A stretch of DNA of 64,000 nt from Desulfocicer sp963675955 (GCA_963675955.2 CAXXVR010000009.1:1-64000), one strand, 5' to 3'. Counted from the first letter of the stretch, positions 33,764 to 42,835 are shown. Numbers and translations are program-made. Notes: generated from the sequence alone by a model not told the origin.

Positions 33764-35470
33764 TCAGGCCAAGGCATCATGGATGGCAAGGATCATGCCA
33801 TATCCACCCTGGATATTAAAGGTGTTGGTAATGCCGTGGGCTGATAGAATCACCTGGCACTCATAGGATCGGGGACCGGTACCGCACAGCAGATAAACCG
33901 GCATATCTGTGGGGATCTCATTTACCCTTTGTCTAAACTCATCCTGGGGAATATTGATCCATTGATCTCCATATTTTTCCACAAAAGGTGCCGCCTGAAC
34001 CGTACTTCTGACATCGATAACCCGGGCATTTTCGTTCTTGAATTTTTCAAGAAATTCCCAGGTGTCAATGGATTTCAAGCTGCCGCTCAGGGTGTTATCA
34101 AGGGCATTACCGGCATTGTTGACAATGTCCATGGCCGAGGCATAGGGGGGCGCGTAACTGACTTCAAGGCCACAGATTTCATCCACATCCACACCGAATT
34201 TCAGCAGTGGAGCCACGGCATCCACCCTTGCCTTTACGGCATCCCCCTGGGGACCTGCCGCCTCTACCCCCAGTATTTTCCGGGTTTTTCTGTCGGCAAT
34301 GAGTTTCATGAACATGAAATCGGCATCTGGGAAAAAGTGTGCCCGATCGGACTGGGCCACCACCACATCCACGGGATCAAAACCGGCCATGGCCGCCTGG
34401 TCTGTGGTGAGCCCGGCCTTGGCCATGCCCATGTCAAAAATTTTGATGCAAAAGGCTCCCACAGCACCGGGGAACTGTGCGGCTCCGCCATTTATATTGG
34501 TGGCAATGATGCGGCCCTGGCGGTTGGCAAGGGAACCCAGGGGCATGAGGATTTCCTGGCCGCTGATGAGGTTGGGAAATTCTGCGCAGTCTCCACCGGA
34601 GAAGATGCTGGGGTCCGAGGTCTGCATGCGTCGGTTTACCAGTATGCCTCCGCAGCGACCCAGGGCAAGACCTGCATCGGCTGCCAGCTGGGAATTGGGA
34701 CGAACACCGGCGGCCAGGATGACCATATCACAGGGGATGGTTTTTTCCTGGGTCTCCACGGACTGTACACCAGTTTCGGCATCCCCGTTTATTTTCATGA
34801 CCCTCTGGGATAACAGAAGGTTCACTCCATGTTCCCGAAGTTTCTTTTCGGCAATTCTGGACATGTCTTTACCAAGGGCCTGGGGCAGTACTCGGTCTGC
34901 CATTTCAATGAGGGTGGTATCGATGCCCCAGAGATCGGTGAAGGCCTCTGCCATTTCAATGCCGATGGCACCGGCACCGATGACCACGGCGTTTTCCACC
35001 TCACCCTTGGAGATGGCATCTTTAATGGTTTTGGCATGATGGAGGTTGGAAACCACATGAACCTGGGGAAGGTCCGCTCCGGGGATGGGGGGGCGCATGG
35101 GGGTGGCCCCGGTGGCAATGACCAGCTGGTCGTAGGACAGCTCCTCCTCCCGGTCTTCTTTCAGGTGACGCACCACCACCTTTTTTTCCTTTCGTTTAAT
35201 GGCAACAGCTTCCACGCTGGTGAGTACATCGGCTCCTTTGGTTGCCTTGAAAAAGGCAGCATCCCTGATGGCATGGGCAATGGTGGAACGAAGTCCTTCA
35301 ATGTCCGCCACATCCCCGCCAACATAATAGGGTATCCCGCATCCGCCATAGGAGATGAGCTCATCCCTGTCGATCATGGTAATTTCAACATCCGGGTTAA
35401 TTCGTCGTAATCTGCAGGCCACCTTGGGTCCCAGCGCCACAGCGCCGATAATCAGTACTTTTTTGGACAT
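33764..35470 (-). CDS. CoA-disulfide reductase-like FAD oxidoreductase with rhodanese domain
   Basis: The 568-residue protein has a pyridine-nucleotide-disulfide oxidoreductase core with the redox Cys C44 in SYGGCGIPYYVGG and a second nucleotide site AVVIGAGAIGIEMAE. From about residue 465 comes a C-terminal rhodanese domain with active Cys in YLLCGTGPRS. The layout matches CoADR-Rhd and Npsr-type enzymes, which reduce CoA disulfides, persulfides or polysulfide with NAD(P)H. That fits sulfur metabolism in an anaerobe. The first nucleotide motif is IIGAVALGPKVACR. AAGGAGAAAAA precedes the ATG; it is monocistronic. Confidence 0.92.
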   Translation of the reverse strand: MSKKVLIIGAVALGPKVACRLRRINPDVEITMIDRDELISYGGCGIPYYVGGDVADIEGLRSTIAHAIRDAAFFKATKGADVLTSVEAVAIKRKEKKVVVRHLKEDREEELSYDQLVIATGATPMRPPIPGADLPQVHVVSNLHHAKTIKDAISKGEVENAVVIGAGAIGIEMAEAFTDLWGIDTTLIEMADRVLPQALGKDMSRIAEKKLREHGVNLLLSQRVMKINGDAETGVQSVETQEKTIPCDMVILAAGVRPNSQLAADAGLALGRCGGILVNRRMQTSDPSIFSGGDCAEFPNLISGQEILMPLGSLANRQGRIIATNINGGAAQFPGAVGAFCIKIFDMGMAKAGLTTDQAAMAGFDPVDVVVAQSDRAHFFPDADFMFMKLIADRKTRKILGVEAAGPQGDAVKARVDAVAPLLKFGVDVDEICGLEVSYAPPYASAMDIVNNAGNALDNTLSGSLKSIDTWEFLEKFKNENARVIDVRSTVQAAPFVEKYGDQWINIPQDEFRQRVNEIPTDMPVYLLCGTGPRSYECQVILSAHGITNTFNIQGGYGMILAIHDALA

Positions 35471-36073
35471 TTTTTCTCCTTAATCCATTTATGATCAGGT
35501 ATCCTTCATCTCAGCCCAAAAGTACGCCACATTTCCGGGGAATGATTCCCTGAAGATAGAGGTATGGCTCCAATAGGTGTAAACTGGAAAATGAAGGGTG
35601 CCTATAATTACAATATTTCCCTTAAGGTTCAATATATAATTCCAGAAAATTTGTCAACCACAGGGATGTGATACCAGTGGTTTATCCGGATAAGGGCATC
35701 CACAGAAATGATCTGAGGTGCCCGTTTCTGTTACCCTGCCGGATGGGACGGGGTAACGCCATCGAACCAGAGAATATAAGCAATATGTATACCTGTTTGA
35801 AATTTTTTAACATATTTAAAGCCGGTGATTTTGTTTTTGTCTATATTCAGATAAGTGGGTTTATGATGGCCTGTATGGCTTTATTTGATTAATATCTGGA
35901 TTCATTAGAAAATATTTGCAGATCTGGTGTCCTTTTGCTTCCTTGAATTTTCCAGGAAAACCCGGCATTGTCCAAAGTATAACGGGGCCTTTGTAAATTG
36001 CATTGTCAGGTGATGGTTAAATCTGTTAAAAAGCTGAACGCTTTCGTTAAAATAGTGAACATAAGGATGCTGC
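35471..36073. other. 600-bp divergent intergenic region with two adjacent hairpins
   Basis: GGGCA (35694-35698) pairs with TGCCC (35719-35723). GTTACCC (35730-35736) pairs with GGGTAAC (35751-35757). The pair could be a structured RNA, but it matches no riboswitch I recognise. No convincing gene is seen; a 74-codon frame at 35668-35892 lacks support. Confidence 0.4.
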
Positions 36074-37468
36074 ATGGCTGAACACTCATTAAACAAATAT
36101 TGGAAAACCGTTGTTAAGACCATACAGGATGGGGTAATGATTGTGGACACACAGGGAAACATTGTATTTGTCAACCGTGCCTTTGAGAAGATAACCGGAT
36201 ATGCCAGTCAGGATATTGTCGGTAATCCCTGCACGGTTTTAAACTGCAATGTCTGCCGGGTATCAAGGCTTCGGGAAGATCAGCGGTGGTGTATCCTGTT
36301 CCGGGAGGGAGAACTTCACCACAAGCAGTGTAAAATTATGACAAAGGACGGCAGGTCCCTTCATGTGGTCAAGAATGCCTCAGTGTTAAGGGAATTTGAC
36401 GGTCGGGTTACAGGGGCTGTGGAGACCCTCACCGATATTACCCAGATTGTGATGCGTGACCGGCAGATAGAGGGCTTTCGGCGAGAACTGGAGTTAAAAG
36501 ACAGCTTCCATGGCATGATCGGCATATCTTCTGGCATGCAGCGGGTATTTGACCTTGTTGCCAATGCGGCCCGTTCCGATGCCCCGGTGATTGTTTATGG
36601 AGAAAGTGGTACCGGCAAGGAGATGGTGGCCAGTGCCATTCATGAAATGGGAGAGCGACAAAAGGCTCCCTATATTAAGGTGAACTGCTCTGCCCTGAAT
36701 GAGTCCCTTCTTGAAAGTGAATTGTTCGGTCATGTTCGGGGAGCCTTCACCGGTGCTCACCGGGATCGCATGGGTAAATTTGAAGCCGCCGGGGAGGGAG
36801 ATCTTTTTTTGGATGAAATCGGGGACCTGTCCCCGGCCATCCAGGTGAAGCTCTTGCGTGTGCTGGAAGAACGGGTGGTTGAAAAGGTGGGGGACAATCG
36901 TCCGGTGGCCATCCACGCCAGAATCATCACCGCCACCAACCGGAATTTGAAAAAGCTGGTGGATGCAGGGCAGCTCCGGGAAGATTTCTATTACCGCATC
37001 AATGTCATTCCCATCTGCCTGCCCCCTTTACGGGAGCGACGGGAGGATATCCCCTTGTTGGCAGAATGCTTTTTCCGGCGGATTCGACTGAAAAGCGGCA
37101 GAGAAGAGGTGCGGGGTATTTCCCCCGAGGCCTTTGAATGTCTTGGCACCTATGCCTGGCCCGGCAATGTGCGGGAATTGAAAAGCGCCTTTGAATATGC
37201 CTTTGTCACCTGCCGGGAGGGGATGATTCAGCCGGAGCATCTGCCCCGACATATTGTTTTTCCGGAAGGTGAACTCCCTTTGGTTTCTCCTTCTGTATCC
37301 TTTGAAGGGAAAAATCTTGATACCATCAAACGTCAGCGTTTGATCCACGCCCTTGAAACCACCGGGGGTAATCGAACAGAAACCGCGAAATTATTGGGTA
37401 TTTCCCGCACCAGTGTCTGGAATCAGATGAAACGATATCAGGTGGTGATTCCTCCCCGGGGGGTATGA
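36074..37468 (+). CDS. PAS-domain sigma-54-dependent transcriptional activator
   Basis: The 464-residue regulator has an N-terminal PAS domain (about 8-125) with a cysteine cluster (C53, C58, C61, C73, C86), hinting at redox or metal sensing. An AAA+ domain with Walker A GESGTGKE (176-183), the sigma-54 contact loop GAFTGA (223-228) and Walker B DEIG (247-250) follows. The C-terminal Fis-type HTH contains GGNRTETAKLLGISRTSVWN. It opens RNAP-sigma54 promoters; the target is unknown. AAGGATGCTGC precedes the ATG. The S4 gene overlaps its stop. Confidence 0.95.
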   Translation: MAEHSLNKYWKTVVKTIQDGVMIVDTQGNIVFVNRAFEKITGYASQDIVGNPCTVLNCNVCRVSRLREDQRWCILFREGELHHKQCKIMTKDGRSLHVVKNASVLREFDGRVTGAVETLTDITQIVMRDRQIEGFRRELELKDSFHGMIGISSGMQRVFDLVANAARSDAPVIVYGESGTGKEMVASAIHEMGERQKAPYIKVNCSALNESLLESELFGHVRGAFTGAHRDRMGKFEAAGEGDLFLDEIGDLSPAIQVKLLRVLEERVVEKVGDNRPVAIHARIITATNRNLKKLVDAGQLREDFYYRINVIPICLPPLRERREDIPLLAECFFRRIRLKSGREEVRGISPEAFECLGTYAWPGNVRELKSAFEYAFVTCREGMIQPEHLPRHIVFPEGELPLVSPSVSFEGKNLDTIKRQRLIHALETTGGNRTETAKLLGISRTSVWNQMKRYQVVIPPRGV

Positions 37469-37752
37469 TCAATCACCACATCATGGATAATAGAGATAGA
37501 AGAAAAGAGGATATGGATAATAAAATGAAACCAAGAGATGTTGTGCTGAATCAGGAACCGGTGGAGCTTTATAAAATTTTAAAGTTTGAAAACCTTGTGC
37601 TGAGCGGGGGGGAGGCAAAGTATGTGATCACCGAAGGACTGGTGACGGTGAACGGAGAGGTGGAGACCCGAAAACGAAAGAAAATTTTTGCCGGGGATAT
37701 TGTTGAGTTTCAGGGACAACAGCTACGCCTGGTGCTGGACAGAGCGGATTAG
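37465..37752 (+). CDS. S4-domain RNA-binding protein (YbcJ-like)
   Basis: The frame starts at an ATG overlapping the regulator's stop (ATGA). In-frame ATGs at 37513 and 37525 follow an AGAGGA and may be the true start. The core reads LYKILKFENLVLSGGEAKYV, ITEGLVTVNGEVETRKRKKI and FAGDIVEFQG, an S4 RNA-binding fold of the YbcJ family. Its RNA target is unknown. Overlap with the regulator implies translational coupling or at least co-transcription. Confidence 0.88.
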   Translation: MINHHIMDNRDRRKEDMDNKMKPRDVVLNQEPVELYKILKFENLVLSGGEAKYVITEGLVTVNGEVETRKRKKIFAGDIVEFQGQQLRLVLDRAD

Positions 37753-37759
37753 GGGGAGG

Positions 37760-38035
37760 TTAAAGCAAAGAAAAAGAACGTAAGATGGTTGCCAATTGTT
37801 CATCTGTTCTGGCAAGTTCACGCATTGCATCAATAAGCCGTCTCAACTTCGAAGCATCCGTATTGGACGAATCAATGCTTTGCGTAATATCTTGTTCTAT
37901 ACGTTCAATTCTTTCAAGCATAGGTTTCATCATGGTACGTCGAATATCCGGAGCAGATTCCAAAGCCCATAATACACCCGGAATAACAAGCAGAAACAGT
38001 ATCAATAAATATAATATGTTGAATTTTAGTTTCAT
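37760..38035 (-). CDS. small membrane-anchored coiled-coil protein
   Basis: The 91-residue product has an N-terminal signal anchor (FNILYLLILFLLVIPGVLWA) followed by a helical, charged region (MLERIERIEQDITQSI, LRRLIDAMRELARTDEQLAT) with heptad-like spacing. It is convergent with the S4 gene, 8 bp away. The family is not recognised; the composition argues for a real small exported or membrane protein. Confidence 0.55.
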   Translation of the reverse strand: MKLKFNILYLLILFLLVIPGVLWALESAPDIRRTMMKPMLERIERIEQDITQSIDSSNTDASKLRRLIDAMRELARTDEQLATILRSFSLL

Positions 38036-38164
38036 AAAAAAAGAATAAACGTGTAATCTGAGAATATCAAGAATTGTTAAGGCTTTGATTGGGAAAGTGA
38101 AGTTTCACTTTTTTCTCAAAAAACTTTAAAATTTTATGGAGATTGACAATTGTTATGGAGCAAC

Positions 38165-38174
38165 GGGGTCAGGC
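38165..38174 (+). repeat. REP-like half site
   Basis: GGGGTCAGGC followed by TTGTGTTATT copies the left arm of the palindrome at 5588-5623; the right arm is missing. Confidence 0.5.
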
Positions 38175-38562
38175 TTGTGTTATTCGCGTTATCTTTTCAC
38201 AGTCTGTGCAAAGGCCAAAAGCACCGATAAGGGGGGGTAAGACTCACCCAACCGGTCTCCCCATGGTAAAAACTACCATACTACAGATATCCAAAACATT
38301 ACCCATACAATTTAGGGATGCAGTTATCCAGAACGCTGATGATATACCCTGATAAAATCCCGGGCAATATTTTCAATGTTTCTTGTTTAAAAATCAATTA
38401 TGGTTGTATGGTGTATAGAGAGCTTTTTGATAAATATAAACAATATAAGAATGCTAAATGCGGAGAGTCCAACAAAAACATGCTAACGGATAAACCGCAG
38501 ATGTTTACGATCACGGCGGCTGTTCCGCCTTGAATCCCGGTGCTGACGTCCTCCAATACCTT

Positions 38563-38625
38563 GACCGGGCTTAGCACGCCCATCGATCATACTACGTCTA
38601 CTTGATCGGCGCACGGTGCCCGGTC
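38563..38625. other. strong imperfect hairpin upstream of the zeta-like gene
   Basis: GACCGGGC pairs with GCCCGGTC, and internally CGATCA pairs with TGATCG. It is followed by AGAACCGCTGGTTAGCC. It could be an attC-like site or, on the minus strand, part of a group II intron 5' end (GTGCG is present); neither is demonstrated. The surrounding 38036-38709 stretch otherwise shows no gene. Confidence 0.4.
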
Positions 38626-38709
38626 AGAACCGCTGGTTAGCCGTTTGTTACACAGATACCATCTTATTTATGCGTTCCTCAACAACAGGTTGGTCAAACT
38701 GGAAATGTA

Positions 38710-39237
38710 ATGATGGCACAAAAAAAACTGAAATGCTATATTATAGCAGGACCTAACGGCGCTGGGAAAACAACATTTGCTGAAAATTTTCTTCCTGTAG
38801 AAGCAAAATGCCTGAATTTCATTAATGCTGATTTGATTGCGAAAGGAATCGCTCCTTTTAATCCGGAAAGTGTTGCTCTTGAAGCCGGGCAATTGTTCAT
38901 AAAAAGAATGAATCGAATGACTGAGAACAAAGAGTCATTTGCATTTGAAACGACACTGAGTGGGCTAAATTTCGTTGAGCGAATCAAAAAATGGAGACAA
39001 ATCGGTTATGAGGTCATTTTACACTTTCTTAAGCTTCCAAACGAGGAAATGGCAATTCAGCGTGTTCAACTCAGAGTTGCTGAAGGTAGGCATAATGTCC
39101 CGACTGAAGTGATTATCAGAAGATATCACAGAGGGTGGAAAAACTTTAAGGATTATTATGCCGACCTTGTTGACGACTGGGTAGTTTTTGACAATGCTGG
39201 TGATACCCCTGTTATTATTGAGGAAAAAAATGAATAA
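38710..39237 (+). CDS. zeta-toxin-like P-loop kinase
   Basis: The 175-residue protein starts KLKCYIIAGPNGAGKTTFAE, with Walker A at residues 14-21. FINADLIAKGIAPFNPESVA supplies the catalytic Asp of zeta toxins and FAFETTLSG the substrate-binding strand. VQLRVAEGRHNVP and RYHRGWKNF form the arginine lid. Zeta/PezT toxins phosphorylate UDP-GlcNAc; chromosomal short relatives such as this are often annotated only as AAA ATPases. The stop overlaps the next gene by 8 bases, a toxin-antitoxin-like layout with the toxin first. Confidence 0.82.
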   Translation: MMAQKKLKCYIIAGPNGAGKTTFAENFLPVEAKCLNFINADLIAKGIAPFNPESVALEAGQLFIKRMNRMTENKESFAFETTLSGLNFVERIKKWRQIGYEVILHFLKLPNEEMAIQRVQLRVAEGRHNVPTEVIIRRYHRGWKNFKDYYADLVDDWVVFDNAGDTPVIIEEKNE

Positions 39238-39499
39238 AAAATCAAATTCATATTTGGCTTTGAATGCAATGCGTCGGGCATCGCAGCAGGCGCTTGAAAG
39301 AGCAGCCAGTAAAGATCTGAAAATCCCGATTTGGAAAAACGGTAAAGTGTTTTTTGTAAATGCTACAGATAGAGTTGAATTCCCCTCTTTGCATTCAAAG
39401 AATAAATTATCAAAATTTACATCGACAAAGTCAAAAACCCCTGAGCTAAACACTCAGGGGCTTGCAAAAGGCCATGTTGACACACTTAAGCACACTTGA
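39230..39499 (+). CDS. small basic partner of the zeta-like kinase
   Basis: The ATG at 39230 overlaps the kinase stop. The 89-residue protein starts MNKKSNSYLALNAMRRASQQ and continues ALERAASKDLKIPIWKNGKV, a pattern I associate with small genes next to zeta-like kinases. No DNA-binding motif is evident. It is presumably the cognate antitoxin or regulator. The last 20 residues are encoded through a hairpin (CCCCTGAG/CTCAGGGG, 39438-39460), so the native C-terminus might have been different. Confidence 0.6.
   Translation: MNKKSNSYLALNAMRRASQQALERAASKDLKIPIWKNGKVFFVNATDRVEFPSLHSKNKLSKFTSTKSKTPELNTQGLAKGHVDTLKHT
39438..39460 (+). terminator. hairpin at the 3' end of the toxin-antitoxin-like pair
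   Basis: CCCCTGAG and CTCAGGGG form a perfect 8-bp stem with a 7-base loop; only a weak CTTG follows. It lies inside the end of the small ORF. Confidence 0.45.
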
Positions 39500-39660
39500 T
39501 GTGCTACGTTAGGTTAGAACTTAGATTTTTATCTCTGATTTTCGTGTTATTTTGGCAAAAAATCAGAAAACCTTTTTGGTTCTGGCTTGTCCAGGTTAAG
39601 TACTCTGGGGTGCTTGCCAGCTCCAGACTCTACGGTAAACAGTTGAATAGTTAATTGGGC

Positions 39661-40020
39661 GTGAGGTGGCAGATACCTGAAAATATTCGTTTTGATGTGG
39701 TGGATCTTTCCCTGGCACCCACCCCCACGGTGGGGGACAGCATTGGTGAAATCTTCCAGGCCCTGGGACTCACCGCCATTGGCTTTCCCGGCTCCACCGC
39801 TGCTCTTGCCATGCTCAACGACACCGTAAAAAAAGGAAGGGCCTTTGCAAGTTCCCATGTGGCGGTTTAAGCGGGGCCTTTATTCCTGTGACAGAAAATT
39901 TGAACATTGCCGAGGCGCAAGCCAACGGTTATCTTACCATTGAAAAGCTGGAGGCCATGACCTGTGTCTGTTCTGTGGGGCTAACATGGTGCCTGTTCCC
40001 GGTGCCCATCTTCGGTATAC
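39661..40020 (+). pseudogene. remnant of a DUF711/UPF0210 protein
   Basis: The DNA reads WQIPENIRFDVVDLSLAPTP, then GDSIGEIFQALGLTAIGFPG. After a one-base deletion near 39860 it continues GLSGAFIPVTENLNIAEAQA and TIEKLEAMTCVCSVGL. A second slip near 39980 leads to MVPVPG. This is the C-terminal third of the DUF711 (UPF0210) family, normally about 450 residues. Both the N-terminal and the last part are missing, so it is a decayed fragment with host-like codon use. Confidence 0.75.
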
Positions 40021-40462
40021 CTTTGTGAAACAGGGAGGCAGGATTCCCGCCCCCACACAGCATGAAGAGTTAAAATTTGAACATAATATCGGCCATTCAT
40101 GGTCTAAACTTGTTTGGCCGATAGCATCAATCAGCCCTTTACCTTGATGGCTCAACTTTTGGGGTTGGTAGTCTTGATGTCAGGTGCAGGTGTGCCGTCA
40201 CTTTCAGACATATCAAGAAAAGGGATGGCAGATGCGATATTGAGTCCAAAGATATGGTAGGAAAACGTCTCATGTTTTTGTGGGTTCATTTGGAAGCCTG
40301 TGAAAAATGAATAATTGAAAAATGACTTCGAATCAACTTGAAGCCTGAATTCTTAAACAAATCTTTACGAATGACGTCAAATTAACTGACTCGAACTCCC
40401 CCCTCTCCATTCATAGAGAGGGGGCTGGGGGTTGAGGTAAAAGGGGACGTTATCTCCTCATC
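40021..40462. other. intergenic stretch with a C/G-rich hairpin
   Basis: CCCCCTCTC and GAGAGGGGG near 40400-40425 form a hairpin, flanked by CTGGGGGTTGAGG. No gene is recognised. Confidence 0.4.
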
Positions 40463-40909
40463 TTACGCAAATGTGGAGACTACAGCAAATTGTTCCAGCT
40501 CACCACCACCGAGGATAACAAATTCTCCCATGCGCAGCCAGGCATGGGCATTCAGATCCCCGTTCTCTTTTTTTGACACCCCTAGATACAGGGTTGTTGA
40601 TACGTTTTTGTTACGCAGCATGATTTTGCCGGTCATGGCCTGCACCAGACATTTGCATTCCCATGGCATATGGTCGCTGATAGTACGGATGGCCCGTGAA
40701 ATCCGGATGGCTTTTTGCCGTGTTCTCTTTGAGCTGATCTCATTGGTGCTGGCCATGTGCTCTCCAAGGACGGGGGCAATCCATTTAAATGGTACGGTCA
40801 GGATAACAATCCTTGAGAGCGCAAGCCAGAAAATGACTTCACTGTAAAAAAGTTGCTCCGCAAGGGGTTTTCTACAAAATTTCATTGTTAACGTGATTGC
40901 TCTTTTCAA
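40463..40909 (-). CDS. lasso peptide biosynthesis B2-type protease (orphan)
   Basis: The TTG at 40909 follows AGGAAACCTC, giving 148 residues. An N-terminal helical part (AEQLFYSEVIFWLALSRIVI) precedes a transglutaminase-like cysteine protease domain. Catalytic Cys is C87 in CKCLVQAMTGKIML; His is H122 in LNAHAWLRMGEFVILGGG. The IGV-type strand reads LYLGVSKKENGDL. B2 proteins cut the leader from lasso precursors, working with a B1/RRE protein and the ATP-dependent cyclase C. No cyclase is adjacent. A 21-codon ORF (40920-40985) lies just upstream, not clearly a precursor. Confidence 0.8.
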   Translation of the reverse strand: MKRAITLTMKFCRKPLAEQLFYSEVIFWLALSRIVILTVPFKWIAPVLGEHMASTNEISSKRTRQKAIRISRAIRTISDHMPWECKCLVQAMTGKIMLRNKNVSTTLYLGVSKKENGDLNAHAWLRMGEFVILGGGELEQFAVVSTFA

Positions 40910-41026
40910 AGAGGTTTCCTCATTTCTCTATCCATGTTTTTGTGTTGATGTTCACTGAAAAAAGTATTTTATCCTTTTTGTCCATTGCAAATAAAGAACT
41001 TTTTTTCAATGGAGGAGAAAACATTT

Positions 41027-41116
41027 CCTATTTGGCGTAAGGGGATGAGATATGTACCCCAGGAGATCTTTTTGTTCCATGAATCCATTCGGGACAATAT
41101 TCTGGCATTGACTTGA
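41027..41116 (+). pseudogene. ABC transporter ATPase stub
   Basis: The frame reads PIWRKGMRYVPQEIFLFHES followed by IRDNILAL and a TGA. This is the Q-loop region of an exporter-type ABC ATPase (WRxxIGYVPQExFLFHxSIRxNI). Nothing else of the gene remains. Lasso clusters often contain such an exporter, so it may be a relic of the same cluster as the B2 gene, although it is on the opposite strand. Confidence 0.65.
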
Positions 41117-41138
41117 GAAAAAGTAGACACTTCAGCGG

Positions 41139-42332
41139 CTACCAGCTAAGAAAGTCCAAAACATGCTGATGCTCAATACCATCCATCCCCCCCTGTGCAA
41201 ACTCGTCCATGGAAACCACTATCTTTCTGTGATTATCTGGGATTTTTAACAGATTTCCGAATTCCCTCTCTATGGTTTCCCAGGACGGTAAAAGGTATGC
41301 GACCTGAACATAGAGTGTTTCCCCGGTTTTCTGAGCTACAAAATCAATTTCCAGGTTTTTGTATTTGCCGACATAAACCGTGTATCCCTTTATCCTTAAG
41401 TGCTTGTACACAACATTTTCAAGGATTTTACCAATGTCTTGTTGTTGAAACCCTACAATGGCGTTGCGAATACCAATATCCTCAAAATAGTACTTGTCAT
41501 TCACTTCAAATCTTTTTTTTCCAATAATATCATACCGGCTTACCCGATGAATAATAAACGCATTTTCAAGCGCTTTTAAATAGTTCATTACCGTATTGAT
41601 TGACATGCTAATACGTTGGGATTTGAGGTAGGCGCTGATATTGCTGGCTGTGGTCAGGCTGCCTGTATTGTCAGCCAGGAACAATAACAGGCGTTCAAGT
41701 AGATTGATGTCCCGTAAATTATTCGGGCTTACAACATCCTTCAATACTACACTTTCATGTAATGTTTTCAGATATCCAAAGACAACCTCTGTTTCAAAAT
41801 TAAAATTAATGAGATAGGGCATTCCGCCAAACTGTAGATATTTTTTTAGTGATTCCATGGAAGCCTCAAGCTTATGGAACAATAGAAACTCAGTGTAAGA
41901 TAGACTATAAACATTAATTTCAATATATCTGCCAGCAAGGTGGGTTGCCAGTTCTCCTGACAGCAAAGTAGCGTTGCTGCCTGTACAGAATACGTCGTAT
42001 GTGTCCTCCTCGTTAAGATCCCTTATGGTTTTCTCAAAAGAGTCAATCTCTTGAATCTCGTCTATCATCAATATGTTGTGCCGGTCAGCAAGGGTGTTTT
42101 GGATAACATACTCATAAAGGTCTTTGTAATCCCGGATATGATCAAACGCTAATTTTTCTTTGTTGATATAGATTATGTTGCTTGACGGATCACTCTTTTG
42201 GAGTTCTTTTTTTATCAACAACATTAAATAACTTTTGCCGCAGCGTCTTTGACCCGTTAACACCTTAATGATGTTTTTTCCATAATAAGGCCGGATTTTT
42301 TCTAAGTATTTGTTTCTAGGAAATAATTTCAT
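41139..42332 (-). CDS. AAA_14/DUF4143 family ATPase
   Basis: The 397-residue protein has an N-terminal AAA domain with Walker A LTGQRRCGKSYLM (about 26-38) and Walker B ILMIDEIQEID. A DUF4143 region follows, including YTEFLLFHKL, FGGMPYLINF and a PD-(D/E)XK-like C-terminus (LEIDFVAQKTGETLYVQVAY). The E-x-D ... Q-V-A pattern suggests a nuclease-like fold. Members are common in genomic islands and their function is unknown. Base composition is lower in G and C than the surroundings, consistent with transfer. Confidence 0.88.
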   Translation of the reverse strand: MKLFPRNKYLEKIRPYYGKNIIKVLTGQRRCGKSYLMLLIKKELQKSDPSSNIIYINKEKLAFDHIRDYKDLYEYVIQNTLADRHNILMIDEIQEIDSFEKTIRDLNEEDTYDVFCTGSNATLLSGELATHLAGRYIEINVYSLSYTEFLLFHKLEASMESLKKYLQFGGMPYLINFNFETEVVFGYLKTLHESVVLKDVVSPNNLRDINLLERLLLFLADNTGSLTTASNISAYLKSQRISMSINTVMNYLKALENAFIIHRVSRYDIIGKKRFEVNDKYYFEDIGIRNAIVGFQQQDIGKILENVVYKHLRIKGYTVYVGKYKNLEIDFVAQKTGETLYVQVAYLLPSWETIEREFGNLLKIPDNHRKIVVSMDEFAQGGMDGIEHQHVLDFLSW

Positions 42333-42432
42333 TATATTGAAATCCTATACATATTGTTTTGAATATTTTAATTATAATAAAATTAATGCCAGATATCAAG
42401 TTCGTTTTCATTATAATCAAAACAAAGCATGA

Positions 42433-42681
42433 TTAATTGCGCACAAACTTAGAAAAGAGTGTCAACATGTTCTCGGAGCTGTGTTATCCGGAGAAGAGCC
42501 GGATGTGGGTGCAGATGATCTTATTCGCCCGGATGACCAGCAACATGTGGAGAATCTGGGACTGATCGTCACCTATCCCTGGGTACAGATCAGGCACCAA
42601 TCGCATAGCTGGGAAGATCGAATCATTGAGGTGTGGGGAAATTGGACGAAGTTAGAGCCAAGCCCGAAATATCGTACATAA
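42433..42681 (+). pseudogene. fragment resembling an AAA-like ATPase domain end
   Basis: After a TGA the frame reads LIAHKLRKECQHVLGAVLSG then DDLIRPDDQQHVENLGLIVT. The last block resembles the C-terminal helical part of AAA-like domain proteins (DDxxYVRDLGLI). No start, RBS or P-loop is present, so it is probably debris. Confidence 0.3.
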
Positions 42682-42835
42682 TCCCGCCTCAATGACTGCA
42701 TCATGCGGCTTAGCGGACCATCCTTCCAGGGAGCACACAATAGGATGCCCTTTTTTCGATGGATTAGCAATGGTTGCGCATTTCAAGCATCAGCGAACGC
42801 CCGAAAAAAAGTATTTGCCCCCAGGGTAAACGCAT

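Noticed and set aside
35668..35892. 74-codon plus-strand ORF before the sigma-54 activator
   Set aside because: It covers two hairpins, lacks an RBS and resembles no family.
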